A stretch of DNA of 64,000 nucleotides from the NCBI GenBank assembly GCA_018883265.1, contig VEQK01000004.1, positions 1 to 64,000 on the forward strand. The letters are read 5' to 3'. This document shows positions 47,071 through 56,890 of the stretch, piece by piece. This stretch comes from Rhodocyclaceae bacterium. Lineage in GTDB: Bacteria; Pseudomonadota; Gammaproteobacteria; Burkholderiales; Rhodocyclaceae. Both the position numbers and the translations under genes were made by a program. The number at the start of each line of letters is the position of its first letter. Position 1 is the first letter of the stretch. The notes beneath the pieces are model-generated. The model saw only the letters and a program-made list of their open reading frames with translations. It was not told the origin of the DNA and searched no databases.

Positions 47071-48210
47071 TTATGCACGAATTAACCGTTGATAACGTCC
47101 GCCGGGCAAATTTGTTACCACGCCGTCCAGCGTGAGTTCGGTCAGCATCGCAAGCACCACGTCGGCCGTCAGCGTGCTGCGGGCGATGAGTTGGTCCAGG
47201 GTCGCCGGTTCGTGCCCCAGCGCCCTGAGTAAGGCGGCGTGTTCAGGGCGCGTTTCGGCGGTGCCTGTCTCGTCGTTGGTTGTGGCTGATGTCGCAGCCA
47301 CCACTTGTGGGCCCAGTTCTTCAAGAATATCCTGAGCGCATTCCACCAGTTTGGCGCCCTGCTTGATGAGCGCATGACAGCCTTTGTATTGAGGCGCGTG
47401 GATTGAGCCGGGAATCGCAAAAATGTCGCGACCCAGTTCGCCGGCCAGGCGGGCGGTGATGAGTGAGCCGGAAGCCGGTGCTGCTTCGACCACCAGACAG
47501 GCCTGACCAAGGCCCGCGATCAGCCGGTTACGCCGTGGGAAGTTGCTGGCTGTGGCGGCGGTACCCAGTGGAAACTCTGAAATAATGCAGCCATTACCCG
47601 TGATCAGATGCGCTAGTTTTTTGTTGCTGGCCGGGTAGACTCGGTCAATGCCTGTGCCGATGACGGCGATTGTGCCGCTGCGTGTATCCGAGCGCAGTGC
47701 GCCTTCGTGGGCGGCCGCATCAATCCCTAAAGCAAGGCCGCTGACGATACTAAAACCGGCGTCGGCCAGTACCTTCGAAAAAGCGCGGGCATTCTCAAGG
47801 CCCTGGGGCGTGGCATTGCGGCTGCCGACGATGCCGATCGCGGGATGGTTGAGATAGGCCGGGTCACCGTTTACGTACAACAGGCTGGGTGGATCGGCCG
47901 ATTCCAACAGGCGTTGCGGGTACTCCTTGTCGGCCAGTGTGATGATGCGATGATCGGGCGCTTCCAGCCAGGTTAGGGTCTGCTCGAGCACAGATTGCTG
48001 GGCTTCCAGTGTCAAACCGTCGAACAGGGATTGCGCCAGTTTGATGCCGATCACACCGGCGATGGCACTGAGACCGGCATCCATTACGGCGGCCGGGTGG
48101 CCAAACGCCGAGAGCAGTTGTTGCTGGGTGCGCGGGCCGATGCCGGCGGGCAGTGTCAGGTTAAGCCAGGCGCGTAAATCGTCGGTGGCACTGTTTGCTG
48201 AGGGACTCAT
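47071..48210 (-). CDS. dprA: DNA-processing protein DprA
   Basis: GIVGSRNATPQGLENARAFSKVLADAGFSIVSGLALGIDAAAHEGAL; FPRRNRLIAGLGQACLVVEAAPASGSLITARLA. Confidence 0.97.
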   Translation of the reverse strand: MSPSANSATDDLRAWLNLTLPAGIGPRTQQQLLSAFGHPAAVMDAGLSAIAGVIGIKLAQSLFDGLTLEAQQSVLEQTLTWLEAPDHRIITLADKEYPQRLLESADPPSLLYVNGDPAYLNHPAIGIVGSRNATPQGLENARAFSKVLADAGFSIVSGLALGIDAAAHEGALRSDTRSGTIAVIGTGIDRVYPASNKKLAHLITGNGCIISEFPLGTAATASNFPRRNRLIAGLGQACLVVEAAPASGSLITARLAGELGRDIFAIPGSIHAPQYKGCHALIKQGAKLVECAQDILEELGPQVVAATSATTNDETGTAETRPEHAALLRALGHEPATLDQLIARSTLTADVVLAMLTELTLDGVVTNLPGGRYQRLIRA

Positions 48211-49118
48211 GGTTGATTCCTGAGGAGCATGGAGCGCGCCTGATCATTGATCTGCACCGGTTGCGTGGCGACACGAATACGGACTAGTGCGACGTTAGGG
48301 TACGCGGCGACGACAAGACCGCTCCCGATGCGGTGACCGGGGACCTGGGTTTGGGTAATGCCGGGATTGTCGTCGAGAACGCTGCTGCTGTTGTTGTCGC
48401 GGGCTTCGACGGGTTGATCCAGCTTGCGGCCATGCGTGGTCACCGGCGGACGCCACAGGGAAACGGCCTGCCCGGTTCTCAGGCCAGTCAGGCAGCCACC
48501 GGAAATCACGACCAGATCCAGCGAGGTCGAAAGGGGATCTGCCAGCACATCGCTGGAGACCAGGCCGATGACCCGTGCATCACCGGGTGAGGCGGCAGGC
48601 GTCGGGGCTGCATTATTACCAACGGGCGCATCGCATTCTTTGGGCTCCCAGCGCTGTGCCTCGCTGACAGTCATCAGGCTGTCACCGCGGGAGACTTCCT
48701 GGCGCACGGATTGGATCCGTACCCAGGCGACTCCGGGTTCATTCGGGTCGGCAATTTCCTGGTTTTCGGTCAGGCGCTGCAGGGTACGCCCGCGTCCGAC
48801 CGGCACGGCCAGCACACCGAGCGTGCGATCACCGCCGGGTAATTGCAGGCGAAGTCCTTGCCGGAACAATACAACCTCGGTATCTGCAGGAAGCCGATCC
48901 TGATCGTCGCCCAGTTTGATCCTGATAATGCTGCCCCGATCCATGATGCGTTGTTGCGTTGTGGCGCCAGTGACGCGACCAAGGCTGCTGAAGACCGCTT
49001 CAGGGATGATGATTGGCAGGCCGGGTGCCTGGGCCAGGACGTCTAACGGCACCGTCAGCAGCAAAAAACCTAACGCGCTGACTTGGCGGAAGATGGAACA
49101 GTTGAATCGGAGACGCAT
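48207..49118 (-). CDS. secreted protein homologous by position to the LysM protein of the dprA-def locus, but without a LysM domain
   Basis: Signal-peptide-like [31 protein letters not shown] ... [30 protein letters not shown]; divergent from def. Start at 49118 inferred. Confidence 0.6.
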   Translation of the reverse strand: MRLRFNCSIFRQVSALGFLLLTVPLDVLAQAPGLPIIIPEAVFSSLGRVTGATTQQRIMDRGSIIRIKLGDDQDRLPADTEVVLFRQGLRLQLPGGDRTLGVLAVPVGRGRTLQRLTENQEIADPNEPGVAWVRIQSVRQEVSRGDSLMTVSEAQRWEPKECDAPVGNNAAPTPAASPGDARVIGLVSSDVLADPLSTSLDLVVISGGCLTGLRTGQAVSLWRPPVTTHGRKLDQPVEARDNNSSSVLDDNPGITQTQVPGHRIGSGLVVAAYPNVALVRIRVATQPVQINDQARSMLLRNQP

Positions 49119-49223
49119 CGCTATAATAGGGGTGATAAGGCGCCGGGCATCGGTCGCCGGACAAGCATAAATCATTTTATACAACCTGCAGCAACCCCCT
49201 GCTTCAGATTTTCCCAGAGAACC

Positions 49224-49727
49224 ATGGCCCTGCTCCCGATTCTGCGATTTCCCGATGAACGTCTGCGCACTGTCGCCGAGCCGGTGACGGTGTTTGATGC
49301 CGCGCTCCGCCAGCTGACGCAGGATATGGCTGAAACCATGTATGAGGCGCCCGGTATCGGCCTGGCCGCCACGCAGGTCAACGTTCACCAGCGCGTGGTG
49401 GTGATTGACGTGTCGGAAGAGCAGAATGCGCTGCAGGTCTTCATCAATCCGGTTATCGAAAAGGTCAGCGGTATGCAGACCTATGAAGAAGGATGTTTGT
49501 CAGTTCCCGGCATCTATGACAAGGTTGATCGCCCGTCGGATGTGCGCGTGCGTTACCAGGATCTCGATGGCAAGGAGCATGTGCTGGAGACGGGGGATCT
49601 GCTGGCGATTTGTATTCAACACGAAATCGACCACCTGAACGGCAAGGTGTTTGTCGATCATTTGTCGCAGCTGAAGCAGACGCGCATTCGCACGAAACTG
49701 GCCAAGCAAGCCCGGCATACCGCCTGA
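49224..49727 (+). CDS. def: peptide deformylase
   Basis: [35 protein letters not shown]. Confidence 0.98.
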   Translation: MALLPILRFPDERLRTVAEPVTVFDAALRQLTQDMAETMYEAPGIGLAATQVNVHQRVVVIDVSEEQNALQVFINPVIEKVSGMQTYEEGCLSVPGIYDKVDRPSDVRVRYQDLDGKEHVLETGDLLAICIQHEIDHLNGKVFVDHLSQLKQTRIRTKLAKQARHTA

Positions 49728-50671
49728 TGATGCCGGCTACAGGGTTGCGTATCGGTTTTGCCGGAACACCGACGTTTGCAGAACAGGCGTTACAAGCTAT
49801 TCTGAATGCTGGCTTTGGGGTCGCCGTCGTGCTGACGCAGCCTGATCGACCTTCGGGTCGCGGTATGCAGCTCACCCCATCGCCGGTGAAGCAGCTCGCC
49901 GTGCAAGCGCACATACCGGTTGAACAACCGGTGTCACTGCGTAATGCGGAGGCGCAGGCGATGCTACGCGCCTATGATCTGGATGTGCTGGTGGTTGTGG
50001 CGTATGGGTTGATTCTGCCGCAGGCAGTCCTTGATCTGCCGCGTTATGGCTGTCTTAATATTCATGGGTCATTGCTGCCCCGCTGGCGTGGTGCAGCGCC
50101 GATTCACCGGGCCATCGAAGCCGGTGATACGGAGACCGGTGTCTGCATCATGCAGATGGATGCCGGTCTGGATACGGGGCCGGTGGTCGATGCGGCGCGC
50201 TTGTTCATCCTCCCGGCAGAAACGACGGCTCATTTGCATGATCGCTTAGCCGCGCTTGGCGCCGAACGCATCGTGGCGGTTTTACAAAAACTGGCTGAGG
50301 GCGAGACATTGACTATGCAAGCCCAGCCCGAAGCGGGTGTGACCTATGCGCACAAGTTAGAGAAGGCGGAGTCATTACTCGATCTGAAATCGGCAGCAAC
50401 TCAGCTGGATCGAAAGATTCGTGCCTATAACCCCTTCCCTGGCGCCGTACTGCAGTCGGCGGGCAAGCCGATCAAGATCTGGCGGGCCAGTATGGCCGAT
50501 GGCAACGGTCTGCCGGGTACGGTACTGGCGGTTGATGAGGCCGGGGTAATCGTGGCCTGTGGTGAAGGCGCGTTACGCCTGGAGGTGCTGCAGGCACCCG
50601 GCGGCAAACGGTTGCCTGCGGCGGAGTTTCTGCGCGGTCATCCACTGCCGGTAGGGACCCTCCTGGCTTGA
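49727..50671 (+). CDS. fmt: methionyl-tRNA formyltransferase
   Basis: RIGFAGTPTFAEQALQA; NIHGSLLPRWRGAAPIHRAIEAGDTETGVCIMQMDAGLDTGP. Confidence 0.98.
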   Translation: MMPATGLRIGFAGTPTFAEQALQAILNAGFGVAVVLTQPDRPSGRGMQLTPSPVKQLAVQAHIPVEQPVSLRNAEAQAMLRAYDLDVLVVVAYGLILPQAVLDLPRYGCLNIHGSLLPRWRGAAPIHRAIEAGDTETGVCIMQMDAGLDTGPVVDAARLFILPAETTAHLHDRLAALGAERIVAVLQKLAEGETLTMQAQPEAGVTYAHKLEKAESLLDLKSAATQLDRKIRAYNPFPGAVLQSAGKPIKIWRASMADGNGLPGTVLAVDEAGVIVACGEGALRLEVLQAPGGKRLPAAEFLRGHPLPVGTLLA

Positions 50672-50776
50672 AATCTTTCTTGCCGGTGTTATATCTGCCA
50701 GAAGAGCGCTAAGACATTCTTAAGCCCGATTGGCTTTAATACACCCTGGAATTTTGAATTGTCCGAAGGAGTGGCC

Positions 50777-51622
50777 ATGAGTAACTGGTTTAAAACAACA
50801 ATCCTGTTTGCCGCCATTACGGCGTTGTTCATGATGATCGGCGCACTGATCGGTGGCCGCGAGGGCATGATGATGGCGCTGCTCATCGGCGGTGGCATGA
50901 ACTTCTTCGCCTACTGGTTCTCGGACAAAATGGTGCTGCGAATGTATAACGCGCAGCCCGTTGATGAGACCTCGTCGCCGTACCTCTACAACATGGTGCG
51001 CGATCTCGCGTCACGCGCAGAGTTGCCCATGCCCCGCGTCTATCTGATTGATGAAGCCCAACCGAATGCATTTGCCACAGGTCGTAACCCCGACAATGCG
51101 GCTGTCGCTGCGACGACTGGCATCGTCAGTTTGCTGAGCGAACGCGAGTTGCGTGGCGTCATGGCGCACGAGCTAGCGCATGTAAAGCATCGTGACATCT
51201 TGACGTCGACAATCGCCGCAACGCTGGCCGGTGCGATCTCAGCGCTGGCCAACTTTGCCATGTTCTTTGGCGGCCGCGATGAAGACGGCCGTCCGGCCAA
51301 TGCCATCGTTGGCATCATTGTGGCGATCATTGCGCCGCTGGCTGCCGCACTTATCCAGATGGCGATTTCGCGGGCGCGTGAATTCGAAGCCGATCGTGGC
51401 GGCGCCGAGATTAGCGGCGATCCGCTGGCGCTGGCCAGTGCGCTGGGCAAGATCGATGCCTACGCACGCGGCATCCCGTTCCCGACGGCTGAGGCGCATC
51501 CGGCAACCGCCCAGATGATGATCATGAATCCGCTGGCAGGTGGCGCCATCGACAGCCTCTTCTCGACCCACCCGAAAACCGCAGAACGCATTGCGCGTCT
51601 GGAGGCGATGGCCGGCAGATAA
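50777..51622 (+). CDS. htpX: protease HtpX
   Basis: [28 protein letters not shown] zinc motif; [21 protein letters not shown]. Confidence 0.96.
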   Translation: MSNWFKTTILFAAITALFMMIGALIGGREGMMMALLIGGGMNFFAYWFSDKMVLRMYNAQPVDETSSPYLYNMVRDLASRAELPMPRVYLIDEAQPNAFATGRNPDNAAVAATTGIVSLLSERELRGVMAHELAHVKHRDILTSTIAATLAGAISALANFAMFFGGRDEDGRPANAIVGIIVAIIAPLAAALIQMAISRAREFEADRGGAEISGDPLALASALGKIDAYARGIPFPTAEAHPATAQMMIMNPLAGGAIDSLFSTHPKTAERIARLEAMAGR

Positions 51623-51715
51623 AGTGGCCGACCGGCGGGCCCGGTCCTCATCGACAAAAAGCGTCGTAAACCGGACCAAACCCGCCAGTCATCTACTTGG
51701 TGACAATTTGTGGAT

Positions 51716-52663
51716 TTAGGGCAGATCTTTTAGAGCCTGTGTGACGATATAGGCCAGCCGCCGCCCGGCCAGTGCCAGGCGCATGTGGCTGGTGTCGCGT
51801 CCCTCGAGCCAGTAGTCCTGACGAATGACGAAGCTGCCCGGCAGATTGGGGTCGGGTAGCAGCCCAGGATAGACCTGATCCCGCGCGATGCTGAAAGATT
51901 CCTCGATCCAGGCGCGGGGCGGTTTGATGAGTTCGCTCTCGGTCACCTGCAACGATTGGCTCAGGAGACGGACGAGTTCTTGATTGAAGCGGTTGGAGCC
52001 CGGTCGGGCCTGTCCGGGGAGTTCGTCCCACCAGCGATGTAGGCTGAGGGGTTCCGGCGGTTTTCTGCCAGCATCCAAGACAGTCACCAGGTTGCCGCCT
52101 GCGTCGAGTTCACCAGGGTGACCGGGCACTTGCCGACTGGCGCAGTGCAGGGGTTGATGCGCATCGGCTACGAGGTGGCTGACCCAGGCGAGTGCGACGG
52201 CCCGATCATGTCGGGACAGTGACGCATCGCCAAGCAGCCGGATCTGCGTACTCAACGCCTGCTCCAGAAGCCCATGGGGAGTCTGGCGCTCGAAGGGCCT
52301 GGCGATGTCGCGGTCGGCAAAGTGCCAGCGTCGCGTTGATTCACCGCTGCTGGCCCGGCTTAGCCATTGTCGGTTGGTGGTCGGTGGGGTGTCCGATGTT
52401 GAGGTGTTATCGGCTTTATCTCTCAGACTATCTGGCCAGAGCGCGGCGGCCATCCAGTTGGCTTCAGTGGATTGGCCCTGCGTGTCCGGAATCAGTCGCT
52501 GGCTTAGTAGCAACCGTTGAACGCGATCACGTGACGTCACGTCCAGTGCCGACCAGGCAACGGCCACGACCTCCCGGTGGCCTGCGGCATTCCAGGCGTG
52601 CGCGGTCCCTGATGCCAGTAGGAGCAGGTAGAGTAGCGGGCGTAAGAGAGGACGAAAAAGCAT
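51716..52663 (-). CDS. S1/P1-type zinc nuclease, secreted
   Basis: Signal peptide then W-N-A-A-G-H; WPDSLRD; WHFADRDI; WVSHLVADAHQPLHC; GGNLVTV; SLHRWWDELP (zinc-ligand motifs of S1/P1 nucleases). Confidence 0.88.
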   Translation of the reverse strand: MLFRPLLRPLLYLLLLASGTAHAWNAAGHREVVAVAWSALDVTSRDRVQRLLLSQRLIPDTQGQSTEANWMAAALWPDSLRDKADNTSTSDTPPTTNRQWLSRASSGESTRRWHFADRDIARPFERQTPHGLLEQALSTQIRLLGDASLSRHDRAVALAWVSHLVADAHQPLHCASRQVPGHPGELDAGGNLVTVLDAGRKPPEPLSLHRWWDELPGQARPGSNRFNQELVRLLSQSLQVTESELIKPPRAWIEESFSIARDQVYPGLLPDPNLPGSFVIRQDYWLEGRDTSHMRLALAGRRLAYIVTQALKDLP

Positions 52664-52712
52664 GCAGTGCGAAGCGCTTTGATGGTGTTGTAAACATGCT
52701 ACACTCAAACCG

Positions 52713-54149
52713 ATGATAAGGCGTTCACAAGCTCGACCAACTGCTCCGGTCGCATCCCCTCGTGGGGGCGTCCAGAAAGCCTCGCGCCCAAGCGGCATGC
52801 AAGGTCGGGAGCAGTCCGGAGCGCCGCAGCGTCCACGCCCAGGTGTTACGGGATTACAACCGGATTCGTTGGCCTGGGCGATTAAAACCGCAGCAGGTTG
52901 TGTGACTGATGTCGTGGCCTTTGGCCGGAGCCTGACGGCAGTGCTGGTCGATTTGCGTCGGCAGGAGTTACCGCCTTATGCGGTTCGGGCGCAGGCAATA
53001 GACCTGATTTATGCAACGCTGCGCCGATTTGGCCGTGGCGATGTTGAGTTGTCCCAACTGCTGGACCGCCCAACTGCCGAAGATGAATTACGCAACCTGT
53101 TGCGGGTCTCGCTTTGCTGGTTGGAGATGCACCCGGAAAAAGCGCACGTCGGTGTTGATCAGGCCGTCGAAGCGGCAGCCACACTCTCGGGTGGGCGTTA
53201 TCGCGGCTTTGTGAATGCCATTTTGCGGCGCGCGCTGCGCGAACGCATACAACTTGACGCAGCCATTGCTGCGAACGATGAGGCGCACTATCAACATCCA
53301 GCCTGGTGGTTGCGTCGACTCAAAGCCGATTGGCCGGACGACTGGCCAGCGATTGCGGCGGGCGGTAATCGCAAACCCCCCATGGGCCTACGTGTTAACC
53401 GCTTGCGCTCGGATGTCCGCATCTATGCTCAGAAGCTGGCTGATGCCGGCATGGCGGTTGCGCCAGTGATGCCGGATGCCGGACCGGATGCCCTTTTATT
53501 GTCGCAACCGCAGCCCGCCGATTCGCTGCCCGGATTGGCCGAGGGGGATGTCGCGGTACAGGATCTGGGTGCACAGCAGGCCGCGTTGTTGCTCGATGTG
53601 CAACCCGGCATGCGGGTTCTGGATGCCTGCGCGGCGCCGGGTGGCAAAGCCTCACACCTGCTCGAGTGCGCGCCCATTGAACTGACTGCGGTCGAAGTGG
53701 ATCCGGAACGCTGTGCCGCGCTCAGGAGGGCGCTGGATCCAGCACGTTTCCCGGCCGACCGCAGTATCAACGTGATCTGTGCGGATGCCGGACGACCCGG
53801 GGCCACCTGGGCCAAACGGCCATTCGATACGATTCTGCTAGATGCCCCCTGCTCGGGCTCCGGCGTGGCAGGCCGTCATCCGGACGCCAAGTGGCTGCGT
53901 CGTGACGAAGATATTCCCACGCTGGCACGGACGCAACGTTACTTGTTGAAGGCATTGTGGCCGTTGCTTAAACCCGGTGGCCGTCTGCTGTATGGCACCT
54001 GCTCGTTGTTTGCGCAGGAAAACGGTTGGCAGATCGAGGCATTTCTGCGGGCCGTGCCCGATGCCCGCCTCGTCACCGAACGCCGGTTGTTGCCGGATAA
54101 CTGTCATGACGGCTTTTATTACGCGCTACTGGAAAAGCGTCCGGTATGA
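52713..54149 (+). CDS. rsmB: 16S rRNA (cytosine(967)-C(5))-methyltransferase RsmB
   Basis: VLDACAAPGGKASHLLE; LLDAPCSGSGVAGRHPDAKWLR; YGTCSLFAQEN. Confidence 0.95.
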   Translation: MIRRSQARPTAPVASPRGGVQKASRPSGMQGREQSGAPQRPRPGVTGLQPDSLAWAIKTAAGCVTDVVAFGRSLTAVLVDLRRQELPPYAVRAQAIDLIYATLRRFGRGDVELSQLLDRPTAEDELRNLLRVSLCWLEMHPEKAHVGVDQAVEAAATLSGGRYRGFVNAILRRALRERIQLDAAIAANDEAHYQHPAWWLRRLKADWPDDWPAIAAGGNRKPPMGLRVNRLRSDVRIYAQKLADAGMAVAPVMPDAGPDALLLSQPQPADSLPGLAEGDVAVQDLGAQQAALLLDVQPGMRVLDACAAPGGKASHLLECAPIELTAVEVDPERCAALRRALDPARFPADRSINVICADAGRPGATWAKRPFDTILLDAPCSGSGVAGRHPDAKWLRRDEDIPTLARTQRYLLKALWPLLKPGGRLLYGTCSLFAQENGWQIEAFLRAVPDARLVTERRLLPDNCHDGFYYALLEKRPV

Positions 54150-54730
54150 GGATGGGCCCTGTTCTGCGCATGATCGGTCACCTGCTCGTGGCCGTGAGCC
54201 TGGGATCGCAGACCCTGCCGGCGATGGCTGCAGGCGCCGAGGTTCGTGCGCCGGCCATCGTGCAAACGGACGAAGCGGTGTTGCTGACAGGTCATTTCGC
54301 ATTGGCACTCTCTCCTGCACTGACCGATGCAGTGAATCATGGCATTCCGCTGGTTTTCCAGATGGAAGCGGAACTGAAACGGTCGCGTTGGTATTGGACG
54401 GATGAAACGCTTTACCGCGCGCGCGTCGACCGGCGGTTGACCTATAACGCGCTGGTCAGAAATTACCGTGTGAGCGAGGGTGCGAACGGCCGGAATTTCC
54501 TGAATATGGAAGATGCCGTCGCGTACATCGCCCGTCCGGCGGAATGGCGGTTGCCCACGGGGCAAGCCAGAACCGGCGAGATGATTGACGTCGCGATTCG
54601 CTTTCGTCTGGACCCTGCATTCCTGCCGAAGCCATTTCAGGTGGTCTCTTTTGGCGACCATGACTGGCGGGTTGATAGTGATTGGCGCATGTTCCGCCTG
54701 ACGGTGCCGCCAACCATGGGAGCGAAGTGA
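54146..54730 (+). CDS. DUF4390 domain-containing protein
   Basis: Signal-peptide-like N-terminus, LNHGIPLVFQMEAEL-like DAVNHGIPLVFQMEAELKRSRWYW; typical rsmB-DUF4390-ntrY context. Confidence 0.85.
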   Translation: MRMGPVLRMIGHLLVAVSLGSQTLPAMAAGAEVRAPAIVQTDEAVLLTGHFALALSPALTDAVNHGIPLVFQMEAELKRSRWYWTDETLYRARVDRRLTYNALVRNYRVSEGANGRNFLNMEDAVAYIARPAEWRLPTGQARTGEMIDVAIRFRLDPAFLPKPFQVVSFGDHDWRVDSDWRMFRLTVPPTMGAK

Positions 54731-56889
54731 TGCGTCTGGCGATGCTGATCATGACGCTCGTCTCGGTGGCGCTGCTTTTTCTGCTGACGCAGGCTTCGGC
54801 AAACACCGATTTCTTCGCCCGCCACTATGTCTGGCTCGTCGGTTTGAATGTGGGTCTTGGCCTGGCGATGACGGCTGTGATTGGCGTGCAGCTCTATCGG
54901 CTCTGGCGTGATCATCGCGAGCAGATTTTCGGTGCGCGCCTGAAGTTCCGGTTGATGCTGATGCTGGCCATCATGGCGCTGGTGCCGGGTGCAATCATTT
55001 ATGCCGTGTCCGTACAGTTCGTGACGCGTAGCATCGAAAGCTGGTTTGATGTTCGGGTTGAGCAGGCTCTGGAAGCGGGCCTCAATCTTGGCCGCGATGC
55101 GCTGGAAGGTCTTACTGTCGGGTTGGTCGCTACAACCCGTGATGCGGCGACGGCAATTGCCCAGCGGGGAAATACCGCTGCGCCGGCGGTACTCGTGAAA
55201 CTGAAGGAGGTCACGAACGCGCAGTCAGCGATGGTGCTGCAGGTTGCGGGTAACCGCATCCACGTATTGGCTTCATCGGAGGCGCGTGCTGAACAGTGGG
55301 TGTTGCCGTTGCCCACGCAGATATCGGCGGCTCGCAAGGACGGTGCATTCTCCGCGATTGAAGCCGACAGCACTGGGCAACCCGTGCTGCGCGCCATGGT
55401 GCAGCTACCCGGGGACGAATCCCAGAGTCAGCCGCGCCTGCTTGAAGTCGTGGTGCCGGTACCCGAGAAGCTTGCAGCAGATTCCGAGGCGGTGCAGACG
55501 GTTTACCGGGAATATCGCGAGCTGGAGTTGGCGCGTGCCGGCCTGACCCGATTGTATGCAATCACGCTGACCCTGACCTTGTTGCTGGCCCTCGCGGCAG
55601 CATTTGCCGCAGCCTTCATCCTAGCCCGCCGTTTCACGGCGCCCCTGACGATTCTGGCCGAGGGAACGCAGGCCGTTGCGGCGGGCGATTTGTCGCCGAA
55701 ACAGATTGTCGTGAGCAATGACGAGTTAGGGATCCTGACGCAGTCATTTAATCGCATGACCTATCAGTTGCGCGAGGCGCATACCGAAACAGAACGGCAT
55801 CGGGGCGATCTTGAGCGGGCACGGGCCTATCTCCAGGAGGTGCTCGACAACCTGTCGGCCGGTGTGTTGGCGTTTGACCGGCGATTTGTGCTGAAAGCCG
55901 TGAATGGTGCTGCAAAGAAGCTACTGGCCGAGGAGTGGGTGGGGCTTTTATTTGAGCCGTTGGAAGCATGGCCGCGTCAGGAACAATTGGCGCGCACGAT
56001 ACGCGACGGTTTTGCCCGGCATGGCGATGCCGCCTGGCAGATCGAGGTGGAGCGCGTACAGCCCGATGGCCGTAAGCAGCAACTGATGGTGCACGGGTCC
56101 GAGTTACCAGAATCCTCGGGCGGCGGTTACGTGGTGGTGTTTGATGATATTACCGAACTGATTCTGGCGCAGCGTGCGACGGCCTGGGGAGAAGTGGCGC
56201 GTCGCCTGGCCCATGAAATCAAGAATCCGTTGACGCCGATTCAATTGGCGGCAGAACGACTGGAACACAAGTTGACCGCTCACCTGAACGAACCGGATGC
56301 CGAGATCCTGCAACGCTCGACCCGGACGATCGTCAATCAGGTTCAGGCCATGAAGCGGATGGTGGATAGCTTCCGCGATTATGCGCGTTTGCCACCGGCC
56401 AATCTGGTGACGCTGGACCTGAACGAACTGCTGGGCGACATGCTGGTGCTGTATGAATCCTCACCGACCCCGATTCACACGGCGCTGGCAGCGGATTTGC
56501 CGCGCATCAAAGCCGACCCTAACCAGTTACGCCAGATCATTCACAATCTGATCCGCAATGCCCAGGATGCAACCGAAGGGCGTGGCAATCGGCAGATTGA
56601 TGTGAGTACGCGTCATGTGAATCGGCACGTCGAATTGATTATTGCCGATACCGGACCAGGATTTCCTCCGGAGATCATGGCGAACGCATTTGAACCCTAT
56701 GTCACCACCAAGCCCAAGGGAACCGGTCTGGGCCTGCCGATCGTCAAGAAGATTATTGAGGATCATGGCGGCAGGATCGCTCTGGGTAATCGAACCACCG
56801 GCGGTGCCGAGGTCTGTATTTTCTTACAGACTGCTGAAGCTGCTGAGGGTGTCCATCAACGAGATAATGAAAAGTCGGTAGGAGCCTGA
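54730..56889 (+). CDS. NtrY-like sensor histidine kinase
   Basis: TM region, HAMP, PAS; ARRLAHEIKNPLTPIQLAAERL H-box; ADTGPGFPPEIMANAFEPYVTTKPKGTGLGLPIVKKI. Confidence 0.95.
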   Translation: MRLAMLIMTLVSVALLFLLTQASANTDFFARHYVWLVGLNVGLGLAMTAVIGVQLYRLWRDHREQIFGARLKFRLMLMLAIMALVPGAIIYAVSVQFVTRSIESWFDVRVEQALEAGLNLGRDALEGLTVGLVATTRDAATAIAQRGNTAAPAVLVKLKEVTNAQSAMVLQVAGNRIHVLASSEARAEQWVLPLPTQISAARKDGAFSAIEADSTGQPVLRAMVQLPGDESQSQPRLLEVVVPVPEKLAADSEAVQTVYREYRELELARAGLTRLYAITLTLTLLLALAAAFAAAFILARRFTAPLTILAEGTQAVAAGDLSPKQIVVSNDELGILTQSFNRMTYQLREAHTETERHRGDLERARAYLQEVLDNLSAGVLAFDRRFVLKAVNGAAKKLLAEEWVGLLFEPLEAWPRQEQLARTIRDGFARHGDAAWQIEVERVQPDGRKQQLMVHGSELPESSGGGYVVVFDDITELILAQRATAWGEVARRLAHEIKNPLTPIQLAAERLEHKLTAHLNEPDAEILQRSTRTIVNQVQAMKRMVDSFRDYARLPPANLVTLDLNELLGDMLVLYESSPTPIHTALAADLPRIKADPNQLRQIIHNLIRNAQDATEGRGNRQIDVSTRHVNRHVELIIADTGPGFPPEIMANAFEPYVTTKPKGTGLGLPIVKKIIEDHGGRIALGNRTTGGAEVCIFLQTAEAAEGVHQRDNEKSVGA

Positions 56890-56890
56890 T

